DNA from: Burkholderiales bacterium
GTDB lineage: Bacteria > Pseudomonadota > Gammaproteobacteria > Burkholderiales > Ga0077523
Direction: 5' to 3'
DNA length: 7,481 nucleotides
Assembly: GCA_025459035.1 (NCBI GenBank)
Contig: JALORJ010000139.1
Location: 1 to 7,481, forward strand
Of this stretch, positions 1 through 5,835 are shown piece after piece (positions within the stretch are counted from its first letter, which is position 1; every line of letters begins with the position of its first letter). Below the pieces are notes generated by a model. That model saw nothing but the letters and a program-made list of their open reading frames with translations, searched no databases and was not told the origin of the DNA. The translations under genes and the position numbers were made by a program.

Positions 1-238
1 CGTAGTGGGCTTGCATCACGAGCCACGAGGCTGCGTCGCCGCCGAAATGCCTGGCCAGTCGAGCCGCCGTGTCGGCGGTGATCGCGCGTCGCTCCTTGAC
101 GATCTCGTGGATCCGGGTCGCAGGCACACCCAGCGCCACGGACAGCGCATTGACGCTCAGCCCGAGCGGCGCCAGGTAGTCCTCCCGCAGCACCTCGCCG
201 GGGTGCACGGGACGCATGCGGTTGGTAGGGCGGGCCAT
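1..238 (-). CDS. higA: HigA-family antitoxin, XRE-type helix-turn-helix (partial, runs off left edge)
   Basis: Reading leftwards from an ATG at 238-236, the frame stays open for 79 codons to the window edge, so the 3' end is missing. Family members are usually about 95-105 residues, so roughly 20 residues are probably absent. The protein has the HigA/VapI signature: a VHPGEVLRED stretch near residues 11-20, then a helix-turn-helix at about residues 28-50 (LSVNALSVALGVPATRIHEI), then RRAITADTAARLARHFG and the W72 region. In this family the protein binds and neutralises HigB and represses its own operon through the HTH. It starts 10 nt after the higB stop, the usual toxin-first HigBA order. A second in-frame ATG at codon 8 is possible, but the first fits the short gap better. 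Family assignment is firm; function is inferred from the family. Confidence 0.9.
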   Translation of the reverse strand, partial: MARPTNRMRPVHPGEVLREDYLAPLGLSVNALSVALGVPATRIHEIVKERRAITADTAARLARHFGGDAASWLVMQAHY

Positions 239-248
239 GTCGTTGCTC

Positions 249-527
249 TCAGTGGTAGTCGACGATCTCGACATCTGCCGGACCGCTTGCGGTCCACACG
301 AAACAGATGCGCCATTGGTCGTTGATCCGGATGCTGTGTTGACCCGTTCGATCGCCGGCAAGAGCCTCCAGGTGATTGCCGGGAGGCGCCTTCAGGAAGG
401 CCAGCGTCTGCGCCGCGTCGAGCTGCGCGAGCTTGCGCTCGGCGACCGTGGCCAGTGCCCTGAAGCGGCGAGGGTTCCGGCCCTCGTAGAGCGCCTTCGT
501 GTCCTTGCATTTGAACGACTGGATCAT
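249..527 (-). CDS. higB: HigB-family mRNA interferase toxin (RelE/ParE superfamily)
   Basis: This is a complete 92-residue protein from ATG 527-525 to TGA 251-249, the normal HigB length. Visible family features are the PPGNHLEALAGDR segment (residues 48-60), the core strand SIRINDQWRICFVW (65-78) with R67, N69, W72 and R73, and the terminal VEIVDYH (86-92) with Y91 and H92. In studied HigB toxins, basic residues and a C-terminal histidine take part in ribosome-dependent mRNA cleavage, so this copy looks intact. It is followed 10 nt later by higA, giving an apparently complete type II module cut only by the window edge. Expression is probably autorepressed by HigA at the palindrome just upstream. 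The ATG lies only 6 nt after the candidate -10, so the mRNA may be leaderless. Confidence 0.93.
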   Translation of the reverse strand: MIQSFKCKDTKALYEGRNPRRFRALATVAERKLAQLDAAQTLAFLKAPPGNHLEALAGDRTGQHSIRINDQWRICFVWTASGPADVEIVDYH

Positions 528-533
528 CCAGCG

Positions 534-562
534 ACAGTATTACGCGCCGCGTAACGTCACAA
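534..562 (-). promoter_or_regulatory. Candidate higBA promoter
   Basis: On the minus strand, TTGTGA (557-562) matches the -35 consensus at 4 of 6 positions. It is separated by exactly 17 nt from TACTGT (534-539), which keeps the key T, A and final T of a -10. Transcription starting 6-7 nt downstream would begin at or next to the higB ATG (527). The hexamers are weak on their own. Support comes from the exact spacing, the position directly upstream of higB, and the palindrome that fills the spacer. Confidence 0.5.
540..554. promoter_or_regulatory. Putative HigA operator: perfect 7+1+7 palindrome
   Basis: TTACGCG (540-546), a single C (547) and CGCGTAA (548-554) form a perfect inverted repeat. 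It lies wholly within the 17-nt spacer of the candidate higB promoter, so a bound HigA dimer would block RNA polymerase. Studied HigA proteins autorepress by binding short palindromes that overlap their promoter, which matches this arrangement. That HigA binds this site is inference. Confidence 0.6.
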
Positions 563-586
563 GGCCTGGGCCGGGACCTTCGAGCC

Positions 587-703
587 TTGCCGACCCTCGC
601 GGTCCGCAATCTCCCCGACGAGTTGCAGCGCGCGCTGATGGCCCGCGTTGCATGGGGCCACGGACTCCACGGCAGATCTGCACGCGAACGAGTTCATGCA
701 CGG
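587..703 (+). pseudogene. Remnant of a FitA/VapB-like ribbon-helix-helix antitoxin
   Basis: From a TTG at 587 the frame reads (M)PTLAVRNLPDELQRALMARVA. This resembles the start of FitA-type ribbon-helix-helix antitoxins, which typically have a T-[LI]-x-[VI]-RNL-x-[DE]-E-[LV] strand and first helix. A few codons later it reads HGRSARERVHAR, like the second-helix motif HGRS-x-E-A-E-V-x-AI. Between the two parts there are about five extra residues (WGHGL) compared with the usual spacing. After about codon 40 the likeness ends in arginine-rich, apparently non-coding sequence, and no FitB/VapC toxin follows. The start is TTG without a clear Shine-Dalgarno. I read it as a decayed antitoxin gene. 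It could instead be a short functional RHH protein or a chance match. The frame continues without a stop into the hydrolase gene at 1019. Confidence 0.45.
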
Positions 704-824
704 CGCGTCCAGCGGCGGCGCGAGTCGGTGGCCTCTGGTGAAGGCGCAACAGGTGCGCGCGGCGCTCGCGAGGATCGGGTGGAGCGTCGAGCGTCAATGT
801 CAGGACGGGCTGGCCCGGTATTGA
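696..824 (+). pseudogene. Remnant of a HicA-like toxin gene (5' part)
   Basis: A 42-codon frame opens at ATG 696 and stops at TGA 822-824. Its centre reads RWPLVKAQQVRAALARIGWSVERQ, which resembles the N-terminal half of a HicA group in which a KA-x-x-V-LAAL-x-RIGW helix and strand is followed by a KRQ-GSH segment. Here the GSH segment with the catalytic histidine is missing: RQ is followed by CQDGLARY and a stop. A +1 shift near 808 would restore a DGWP reading, as in the next part of that family, suggesting a small deletion plus a frameshift. No HicB partner is recognisable. The match is from memory of the family pattern, so confidence is moderate; any surviving peptide should be inactive. 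Confidence 0.4.
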
Positions 825-1018
825 TGTTTCCGATCGACGCCAGCTCGCGCTGGCACGTCCTGCTCGACGCGCCGGCGATCGCATGCCGCAACGCACGACC
901 GGTGGTGACCGCGGTGCGCGCTGTGGCGGTCGATCGCGTGACCGAGCTGCCACGCCCCGACCCCGCGAGTGCGGCGCGGAACGATTCTTCAACCTCGATT
1001 CACGGACAGGTTTGCGTG
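825..1018. other. Gene-less stretch upstream of the hydrolase, nothing recognised
   Basis: No frame here shows a family motif, and translations on both strands are arginine- and alanine-rich in the way expected of non-coding high-GC DNA. No convincing -35/-10 pair is visible, although the promoter of the hydrolase-transporter cluster must lie here or further upstream. The reading frame in phase with the hydrolase is open throughout but shows no conserved protein-like character. Confidence 0.5.
1004..1010 (+). promoter_or_regulatory. Ribosome binding site that favours the 1019 start
   Basis: GGACAGG lies 8 nt before the ATG at 1019 and 5 nt before a GTG at 1016. It is an imperfect Shine-Dalgarno match, but its position supports starting the hydrolase here rather than at the TTG at 587, 144 codons upstream in the same frame. 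Confidence 0.5.
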
Positions 1019-1930
1019 ATGGTGGATTGCGTGGACGGCTTCGCGCCTTTCGGGGCGTATCGCACCTGGTACCGCGTCTGCGGCGACCTGCGCAGCGGCA
1101 AGGTGCCGCTGGTCGTCGCGCACGGCGGGCCCGGCTGCACGCACGACTACGTCGACGCTTACCGCGACCTCGCGCAGACCGGGCGCGCGGTCATCCACTA
1201 CGACCAGCTCGGCAACGGGCGCTCGACGCATCTGCCCGACCAGCCGGCCGCGTTCTGGCAGCCGCGGCTGTTTCTCGACGAGCTGGACTCGCTGCTGCGG
1301 CATCTGGGCATCGCGCAGCGCTACGCGCTGCTGGGCCAGTCGTGGGGCGGCATGCTGGCCGCGGAACACGCGGTGACCGCGCCGCCGGGGCTGCAGGCGC
1401 TGGTCATCGCCAACTCGCCCGCGTCGATGCCGTTGTGGTTGCAGGCCGCCGCGCGGCTGCGCGCCGAACTGCCGGACGACGTGCAGGCGACGCTGCTCTC
1501 GCACGAGTCCGCGGGGACGACCGACAGCGCGGCCTACAAGGCCGCGACGCAGGTGTTCTACCAGCGGCATGTCTGTCGCCTCGACCCGTGGCCGGACGAG
1601 GTGAAGCGGACGTTCGACGCGATGGACGCGGACCCCACGGTCTATCACGCGATGAACGGCCCGACCGAGTTCCACGTCGTCGGCAGCCTGAAGGACTGGT
1701 CGGTGATCGACCGGCTGCACGCGATCGCGGTGCCGACGCTGCTGATCTCGGGGCGCCACGACGAGGCGGCGCCGGAGGTGGTGCAGCCGTTCGCGGATCG
1801 CATCCGGGATGTCGAGTGGGTGATCTTCGAGCACTCCAGCCACATGCCGCACGTGGAAGAACGGCCGGCCTGCATGCGGGCCGTGGCCGATTTTCTCGAC
1901 CGCAAGCTCGCCGCCGAGCGGGCGGCGTGA
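1019..1930 (+). CDS. Proline iminopeptidase-family alpha/beta hydrolase (S33), similar to L-proline amide hydrolase
   Basis: This is a 303-residue cytoplasmic alpha/beta hydrolase with no signal peptide. Visible elements are the APFGAYRTWYRV N-terminal strands (9-20), the oxyanion motif HGGPG (35-39), the nucleophile elbow GQSWGG (106-111, Ser108), the probable acid Asp248 in ISGRHDE, and the probable catalytic His275 in SSHMPH. The family cleaves N-terminal proline or other L-amino acids from peptides, amides or esters. The motifs AYRTWYRV, GPTEFHVVGSLKDW and SSHMPHVEER recall LaaA-type L-proline amide hydrolases, recognised from memory. I chose ATG 1019 because similarity begins a few residues later, a Shine-Dalgarno precedes it, and about 300 residues is the family length; GTG 1016 is an alternative. 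It precedes a peptide-type ABC importer on the same strand, so it probably processes the imported ligand. Exact substrate is unknown. Confidence 0.9.
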   Translation: MVDCVDGFAPFGAYRTWYRVCGDLRSGKVPLVVAHGGPGCTHDYVDAYRDLAQTGRAVIHYDQLGNGRSTHLPDQPAAFWQPRLFLDELDSLLRHLGIAQRYALLGQSWGGMLAAEHAVTAPPGLQALVIANSPASMPLWLQAAARLRAELPDDVQATLLSHESAGTTDSAAYKAATQVFYQRHVCRLDPWPDEVKRTFDAMDADPTVYHAMNGPTEFHVVGSLKDWSVIDRLHAIAVPTLLISGRHDEAAPEVVQPFADRIRDVEWVIFEHSSHMPHVEERPACMRAVADFLDRKLAAERAA

Positions 1931-2050
1931 GGTGCGCGTCCACGCACGGCGTCGCGGGGCGAATCGGATGACGAGGGGCGCAGCGCGCGCGATCCGCGCG
2001 GCGGGCACCACGGCCACGCTCGCGCCATCGCAGGCTTCGAGCCCGTAGCC

Positions 2051-2989
2051 ATGCACCGCTACCTGTTCGTGCTCTGGCGCCCGGTTCAGCTGCTGCCGGT
2101 GCTGTTCGGCATCAGCGTGCTGGTGTTCGCGATGATGCGCGCCATTCCCGGCGATCCCGCGCGCATGCTGCTCGGCGTGCGCAGCACGCCGGAAGCCATC
2201 GCGCGCATCCGCGCCCAGTTCGGGCTGGATGAGCCGCTGTGGCTGCAGTACGTGTACTTCGTGCGCAACCTCATGCACGGCGAGATGGGCAAGTCGATCA
2301 TCTACCGCGTCGACACGCTCAAGCTCGTCGATGCGCGCCTCCCGCCCACCGTCCTGCTGGTGGCAGGCAGCGTGCTGCTGGCGGTGATGATCGCCCTGCC
2401 GCTCGCGACCGGGGCCGCGCGCCATCGCGGGCGCGTGCTCGACCACCTGATCCGTCTGGTGTCGACGATCGGTCTGGGGCTGCCCGCGTTCTGGCTGGCC
2501 ATCATGGTGATCCTGCTGTTCAGCGTGTCGCTGGGGTGGTTCCCCGTGTCGGGATACGGCAGCGACTGGCTCGAGCGCCTGCACCATCTCTTCCTCCCGT
2601 GTCTGACGGTGGCGCTCGCGCTGTCCGCGGTGCTGACGCGCAACCTGCGCGCGAGCCTGCTGACCGAGCTGCAGAGCGACTACGTGACCGCGGCCCGGGC
2701 GCGCGGCGCGAGCGAGAACCGCATCTTCTGGCGCCACGTGATGCCGAACTCGCTGATCCCGACCATCAACCTGCTGGCGGTGAACATCGGCTGGCTCATC
2801 GGCGGCTCGGTGGTGATCGAGACCGTCTTCGCCATCCCCGGGCTGGGCCAGCTGCTGGTGAAGGCGATCGTCAGCCGCGACTACATGGTGGTGCAGGGCG
2901 TCGTGCTGGTGTTCGCGCTGGCGACGGTCGCCGTCAATCTGCTGGCCGACCTGCTGACCGTGGCGCTGGATCCGCGGGTGAAGCCGTGA
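2051..2989 (+). CDS. Peptide ABC transporter permease, DppB/OppB/GsiC-like
   Basis: This is a 312-residue inner-membrane protein of the binding-protein-dependent transport superfamily, with the usual DppB-type length and pattern. The first membrane helix is at about residues 11-30, followed by the diagnostic IPGDP (32-36) and a periplasmic region including AQFGLDEPLWLQY. Further hydrophobic segments lie at about 99-120, 137-160, 180-196, 237-257 and 280-304. The cytoplasmic EAA coupling loop is YVTAARARGASENRIFWRHV plus MPN (211-233), which docks on an ATPase. FAIPGLGQLL (260-269) and LDPRV near the C-terminus are also typical. ATG 2051 is the first start codon in frame after the hydrolase stop, though no good Shine-Dalgarno precedes it. 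The stop overlaps the next start in GTGA, implying translational coupling. Ligand class is peptide or peptide-like by family. Confidence 0.95.
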   Translation: MHRYLFVLWRPVQLLPVLFGISVLVFAMMRAIPGDPARMLLGVRSTPEAIARIRAQFGLDEPLWLQYVYFVRNLMHGEMGKSIIYRVDTLKLVDARLPPTVLLVAGSVLLAVMIALPLATGAARHRGRVLDHLIRLVSTIGLGLPAFWLAIMVILLFSVSLGWFPVSGYGSDWLERLHHLFLPCLTVALALSAVLTRNLRASLLTELQSDYVTAARARGASENRIFWRHVMPNSLIPTINLLAVNIGWLIGGSVVIETVFAIPGLGQLLVKAIVSRDYMVVQGVVLVFALATVAVNLLADLLTVALDPRVKP

Positions 2990-3831
2990 GCGCGGCGACC
3001 GGCATCGCCCGGGTCGGGCGCCGCGCGCTGCCGCGCGGAAGCACGCTGAGCGTCGGCATCGCGATCCTCGCGGGGTGGTTGCTGCTGGCGCTGCTGTGCC
3101 CGTGGATCGCCCCGTACGACCCGATCGCGCAGGACGCGGACGCGACGCTGCTGCCGCCGCATGCCGCACACCTCTTCGGCACGGACAACTTCGGTCGCGA
3201 CCTGCTGTCGCGCGTGCTGTGGGGCGCCCGGGTCGACCTGCAGATGTGCGTCGTCGGCGTGGCGTTCCCGTTCGTGTTCGGCACGGTGATCGGCGCGGTG
3301 TCGGGCTACGTGGGCGGCGTGCTCGACACGCTGCTGATGCGGCTGATCGACATCGTGCTGGCTTTCCCGTTCCTGGTGCTGATGCTCGCGATCATCACGA
3401 TCCTGGGCCCGGGTCTGGGCAGCTTCTACATCGCGATGGCGCTGGTGGGCTGGGTGTCGTACGCGCGTCTGGTGCGTGCCCAGGTGCTCACGCTCAAGCA
3501 GCGCGGGTTCGTCGTCGCGGCGCGCAGCCTCGGATACCGCCGCGGCCGCATCCTGTTCCTGCATCTGCTGCCCAACGCGCTCACCAGCTCGATCGTGTTC
3601 GCCATGTCCGACTGCGTGCTCGTGCTGCTGAGCGGTGCGTCGGTCAGCTATCTGGGTCTGGGTGTGCAGCCGCCCACCGCGGAGTGGGGCGTGATGGTCG
3701 CCGAAGGCCAGGGCTTCATCACGACGGCGTGGTGGATCACCACGTTCCCGGGTTTCGCGATCGTCGTGCTGGCCACGGGCTTCAGCTTCGTGGCCGACGG
3801 CCTGGGTGACAGGCTGGGGGCGCGCCCGTGA
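2986..3831 (+). CDS. Peptide ABC transporter permease, DppC/OppC/GsiD-like
   Basis: This is the second, 281-residue permease half, which pairs with the preceding one to form the membrane channel. A short cytoplasmic N-terminus leads into a first helix at about residues 22-41, followed by APYDP (42-46). The DppC-type motif FGTDNFGRDLLSRVLWGAR (64-82) follows. Further membrane segments lie at about 88-106, 122-142, 145-160, 200-216 and 252-270. The EAA loop is at about 174-197 (FVVAARSLGYRRGRILFLH, LLPNAL), and SYLGLGVQPPTAEWG (221-235) is characteristic. The start is GTG at 2986-2988, overlapping the previous TGA. A longer open frame reaches back to 2239 but only shadows the upstream permease. 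The stop overlaps the next GTG in the same way. Confidence 0.95.
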   Translation: MSAATGIARVGRRALPRGSTLSVGIAILAGWLLLALLCPWIAPYDPIAQDADATLLPPHAAHLFGTDNFGRDLLSRVLWGARVDLQMCVVGVAFPFVFGTVIGAVSGYVGGVLDTLLMRLIDIVLAFPFLVLMLAIITILGPGLGSFYIAMALVGWVSYARLVRAQVLTLKQRGFVVAARSLGYRRGRILFLHLLPNALTSSIVFAMSDCVLVLLSGASVSYLGLGVQPPTAEWGVMVAEGQGFITTAWWITTFPGFAIVVLATGFSFVADGLGDRLGARP

Positions 3832-4838
3832 CGCTGCTGCACGTGCGCGACCTGACGATCGAGGACCGCGCCGGCGCTGCGCTGGTCGACGGCGTGTCGC
3901 TGTCGATGCGGGCGGGTGAGATCCTCGGGCTGGTGGGCGAGAGCGGATCGGGCAAGACCATCACCTGTCGCGCGCTGATGCGGCTGCTGCCCGGGCAGGG
4001 GCTCGCCATCCGCGGTGGCGAGATCCGCTTCGACGGCGCCGACGTGCTCGCGTACTCCGAGGCGCAGATGCGCGCGGTCCGCGGGCGCCACATCGGCATG
4101 ATCTTCCAGAACCCCGCGAGCCACATGAATCCCGTGATGACGGTCGGCCGGCAGATCGCGGAAGGCCGGCGTCTGCACTTCGGCGCCAGCCGCCGTGAGG
4201 CACGCGGCCATGCGGTCGAGCTGCTGCGGCAGGTCGGCATTCCGGACCCGGCGAGGCGCGTCGACCACTATCCGCACGAGTTCTCGGGCGGCATGCTGCA
4301 GCGGGCGATGATCGCCGTCGCGCTGGCCTGCGAGCCGCGCCTGCTGATCGCCGACGAACCCACCACGGCGCTCGACGTGACCGTGCAGATGCAGATCCTC
4401 CGACTGCTGCAGGACCTGCGCGACCGTCTGGGGCTCGCGGTGATCTTCATCACGCACGATCTGGGCGTGGTCGCTCAGACCTGTGACCGCATCGCGGTCA
4501 TGTACGCGGGTCGGCTGTGCGAGAGCGGCGGCAAGCGCGACGTGCTGGCTGCGCCGCTGCATCCGTACACGCAGGGGTTGATCGACTGCCAGCCATCCAG
4601 CGAAGGCGGTGTGGGGCCGATGCCGACCATCCTCGGACAGCCGCCGGTCGCGTCGCGGTTTCCCGCGGGCTGCCGGTTTCATCCGCGCTGCGGCCACGCC
4701 ACGGCGCAATGCGAGGCGGGTCAGCCGTCGATGCGCATGGCCGCTGGCGCCGACGGCCACAGCGTCGCCTGCCACCACGCCGCAGATCGCCCGAGGGCGG
4801 TGACAAGACCGGACCGCGATGCCATCGCCTCTGCTTGA
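3828..4838 (+). CDS. Peptide ABC transporter ATPase, DppD/OppD-like
   Basis: This is a 336-residue cytoplasmic ATPase. It has Walker A GESGSGKT (37-44), Q-loop Gln94 in MIFQNP, signature FSGGMLQR (152-159), Walker B LLIADEP with catalytic Glu177, a D-loop in TTALDV, and H-loop His210 in ITHD. The C-terminal oligopeptide-transporter extension contains HPYTQGLI (245-252) and four cysteines: C282 and C288 in GCRFHPRC, C295, and C315. In characterised DppD/OppD-type subunits this pattern can bind a [4Fe-4S] cluster. It hydrolyses ATP as a heterodimer with the next gene product. The GTG start at 3828 overlaps the permease stop (GTGA). Its last 20 nt overlap the next gene. The tail after C315 (about 20 residues) looks unconserved. 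Confidence 0.96.
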   Translation: MTLLHVRDLTIEDRAGAALVDGVSLSMRAGEILGLVGESGSGKTITCRALMRLLPGQGLAIRGGEIRFDGADVLAYSEAQMRAVRGRHIGMIFQNPASHMNPVMTVGRQIAEGRRLHFGASRREARGHAVELLRQVGIPDPARRVDHYPHEFSGGMLQRAMIAVALACEPRLLIADEPTTALDVTVQMQILRLLQDLRDRLGLAVIFITHDLGVVAQTCDRIAVMYAGRLCESGGKRDVLAAPLHPYTQGLIDCQPSSEGGVGPMPTILGQPPVASRFPAGCRFHPRCGHATAQCEAGQPSMRMAAGADGHSVACHHAADRPRAVTRPDRDAIASA

Positions 4839-5835
4839 GGTCGAGGACCTCTCGGTGACGTATGCCGTGTCCGGCGGATTCGGGTTCGGACGGCGCCACG
4901 TGCGCGCGGTCGACGGCGTGTCGTTGCGCATCGGCGCCGGGGAGGCGTGGGGGCTGGTCGGCGAGTCGGGCAGCGGCAAGAGCACGCTGGGCCGCGCGAT
5001 GCTGGGCCTGGAGAAGGCGAGCGCCGGCCGTGTGCGCTTCGAGGGGCGGTCCGTCACCGACGGGCTGCCGTCCGACATCGCGGCGCTGCGTGCGCGTACC
5101 GCCATGATCTTCCAGGACCCGTACGCGTCGCTGAACCCGCGCCAGAGCGTCGGCGAGTGCATCGCCGAAGTGCTGCGCGTGCACGCGAAGGTCCCGGCGT
5201 CGACGGTGACCGCGCGGGTGAACGAGCTGCTCGTGCGCGTGGGCCTGAGTGCCGAGCACGCCAGTCGCCGACCGCAGGCGCTGAGCGGCGGCCAGTGCCA
5301 GCGCGTGGGCATCGCGCGCGCACTCGCGGTCGAGCCGCGTCTGATCGTGGCGGACGAGTGCGTCGCGGCGCTCGACGTGTCCATCCAGGCGCAGATCGTC
5401 AACCTGCTGATGGATCTGCACCGGCGCATGGGGCTGGCGATCCTGTTCATCGCCCACGATCTCGCGGTCGTGCGCCGGATCTGCGACCGCGTGGCGGTGA
5501 TGTACCTCGGCCGCATCGTCGAGACCGGACCCACGCAGGCGATCTTCGAGCGGCCGATGCACCCGTACACCGCCGCGCTGATCGGCGCGATTCCCGAGAT
5601 CGATCCCGACCGGCCGTTACCGACGGACGCGCTCGGCGGCGAGCCACCCAGTCCGATGTCCGTGCCGGCCGGTTGCGCGTTCCATCCGCGCTGCGGGCAG
5701 GCGCGACCCGAGTGCCGTCATGGTCCTGCGCCCGCGTTTCGACACCGCGGCGACCGCGCCTTCGCGTGCGTGCTGCACGATCATGACGACGACGAGCTTT
5801 CCCCCCACCGTGACCGAAGGAGCGTTGCAACATGA
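4819..5835 (+). CDS. Peptide ABC transporter ATPase, DppF/OppF-like
   Basis: This is the 338-residue partner ATPase. It has Walker A GESGSGKS (48-55), Q-loop Gln99 in MIFQDPYASLNPR, a canonical LSGGQCQR signature (155-162), Walker B LIVADE with Glu180, and H-loop His213 in IAHD. The usual DEP after Walker B is DEC here (C181, DECVAALD). The C-terminal extension has HPYTAAL (248-254) and four cysteines, C286, C292, C299 and C317, spaced as in the DppD-like subunit, so a second Fe-S site is possible. The GFGFGRRHVRAVDGVS segment before Walker A is typical of the F subunit. The ATG at 4819 lies inside the preceding gene. The stop forms ATGA with the next start, and the last codons carry the Shine-Dalgarno of the binding-protein gene. 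The acidic DHDDDE tail appears poorly conserved. Confidence 0.96.
   Translation: MPSPLLEVEDLSVTYAVSGGFGFGRRHVRAVDGVSLRIGAGEAWGLVGESGSGKSTLGRAMLGLEKASAGRVRFEGRSVTDGLPSDIAALRARTAMIFQDPYASLNPRQSVGECIAEVLRVHAKVPASTVTARVNELLVRVGLSAEHASRRPQALSGGQCQRVGIARALAVEPRLIVADECVAALDVSIQAQIVNLLMDLHRRMGLAILFIAHDLAVVRRICDRVAVMYLGRIVETGPTQAIFERPMHPYTAALIGAIPEIDPDRPLPTDALGGEPPSPMSVPAGCAFHPRCGQARPECRHGPAPAFRHRGDRAFACVLHDHDDDELSPHRDRRSVAT
5817..5822 (+). promoter_or_regulatory. Strong Shine-Dalgarno for the binding-protein gene
   Basis: AAGGAG lies 9 nt before the ATG at 5832, inside the end of the DppF-like gene. It is the best ribosome binding site in the window and fits a need for more binding protein than membrane components from one message. 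Confidence 0.8.

Noticed and set aside
982..1001. Direct repeat CGATTC (982-987 and 996-1001) just upstream of the hydrolase, as a regulator site
   Set aside because: Only six bases, no inverted symmetry and no adjacent promoter hexamers; expected by chance.
587..1930. Hydrolase as a 447-residue protein starting at TTG 587
   Set aside because: Codons 41-144 look non-coding, hydrolase similarity begins just after ATG 1019, a Shine-Dalgarno precedes that ATG, and 303 residues is the family length.
1928..2050. Stop readthrough joining the hydrolase to the permease, since the 40 codons after the TGA are open and in phase with ATG 2051
   Set aside because: High-GC DNA often lacks stops by chance over this length. 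The 40 codons show no conserved character, and no readthrough signal such as a SECIS-like element is recognisable.
989..3169. 726-codon open frame on the minus strand across the hydrolase and first permease
   Set aside because: It is antisense to two genes with clear catalytic and membrane motifs. Its translation is rich in R, H, Q and A without domain character, as expected from codon-position GC bias.
3648..5570. 640-codon open frame on the minus strand opposite the two ATPases
   Set aside because: A shadow of the ATPase genes, which carry every Walker and signature motif on the plus strand; no motif or upstream Shine-Dalgarno supports the antisense frame.
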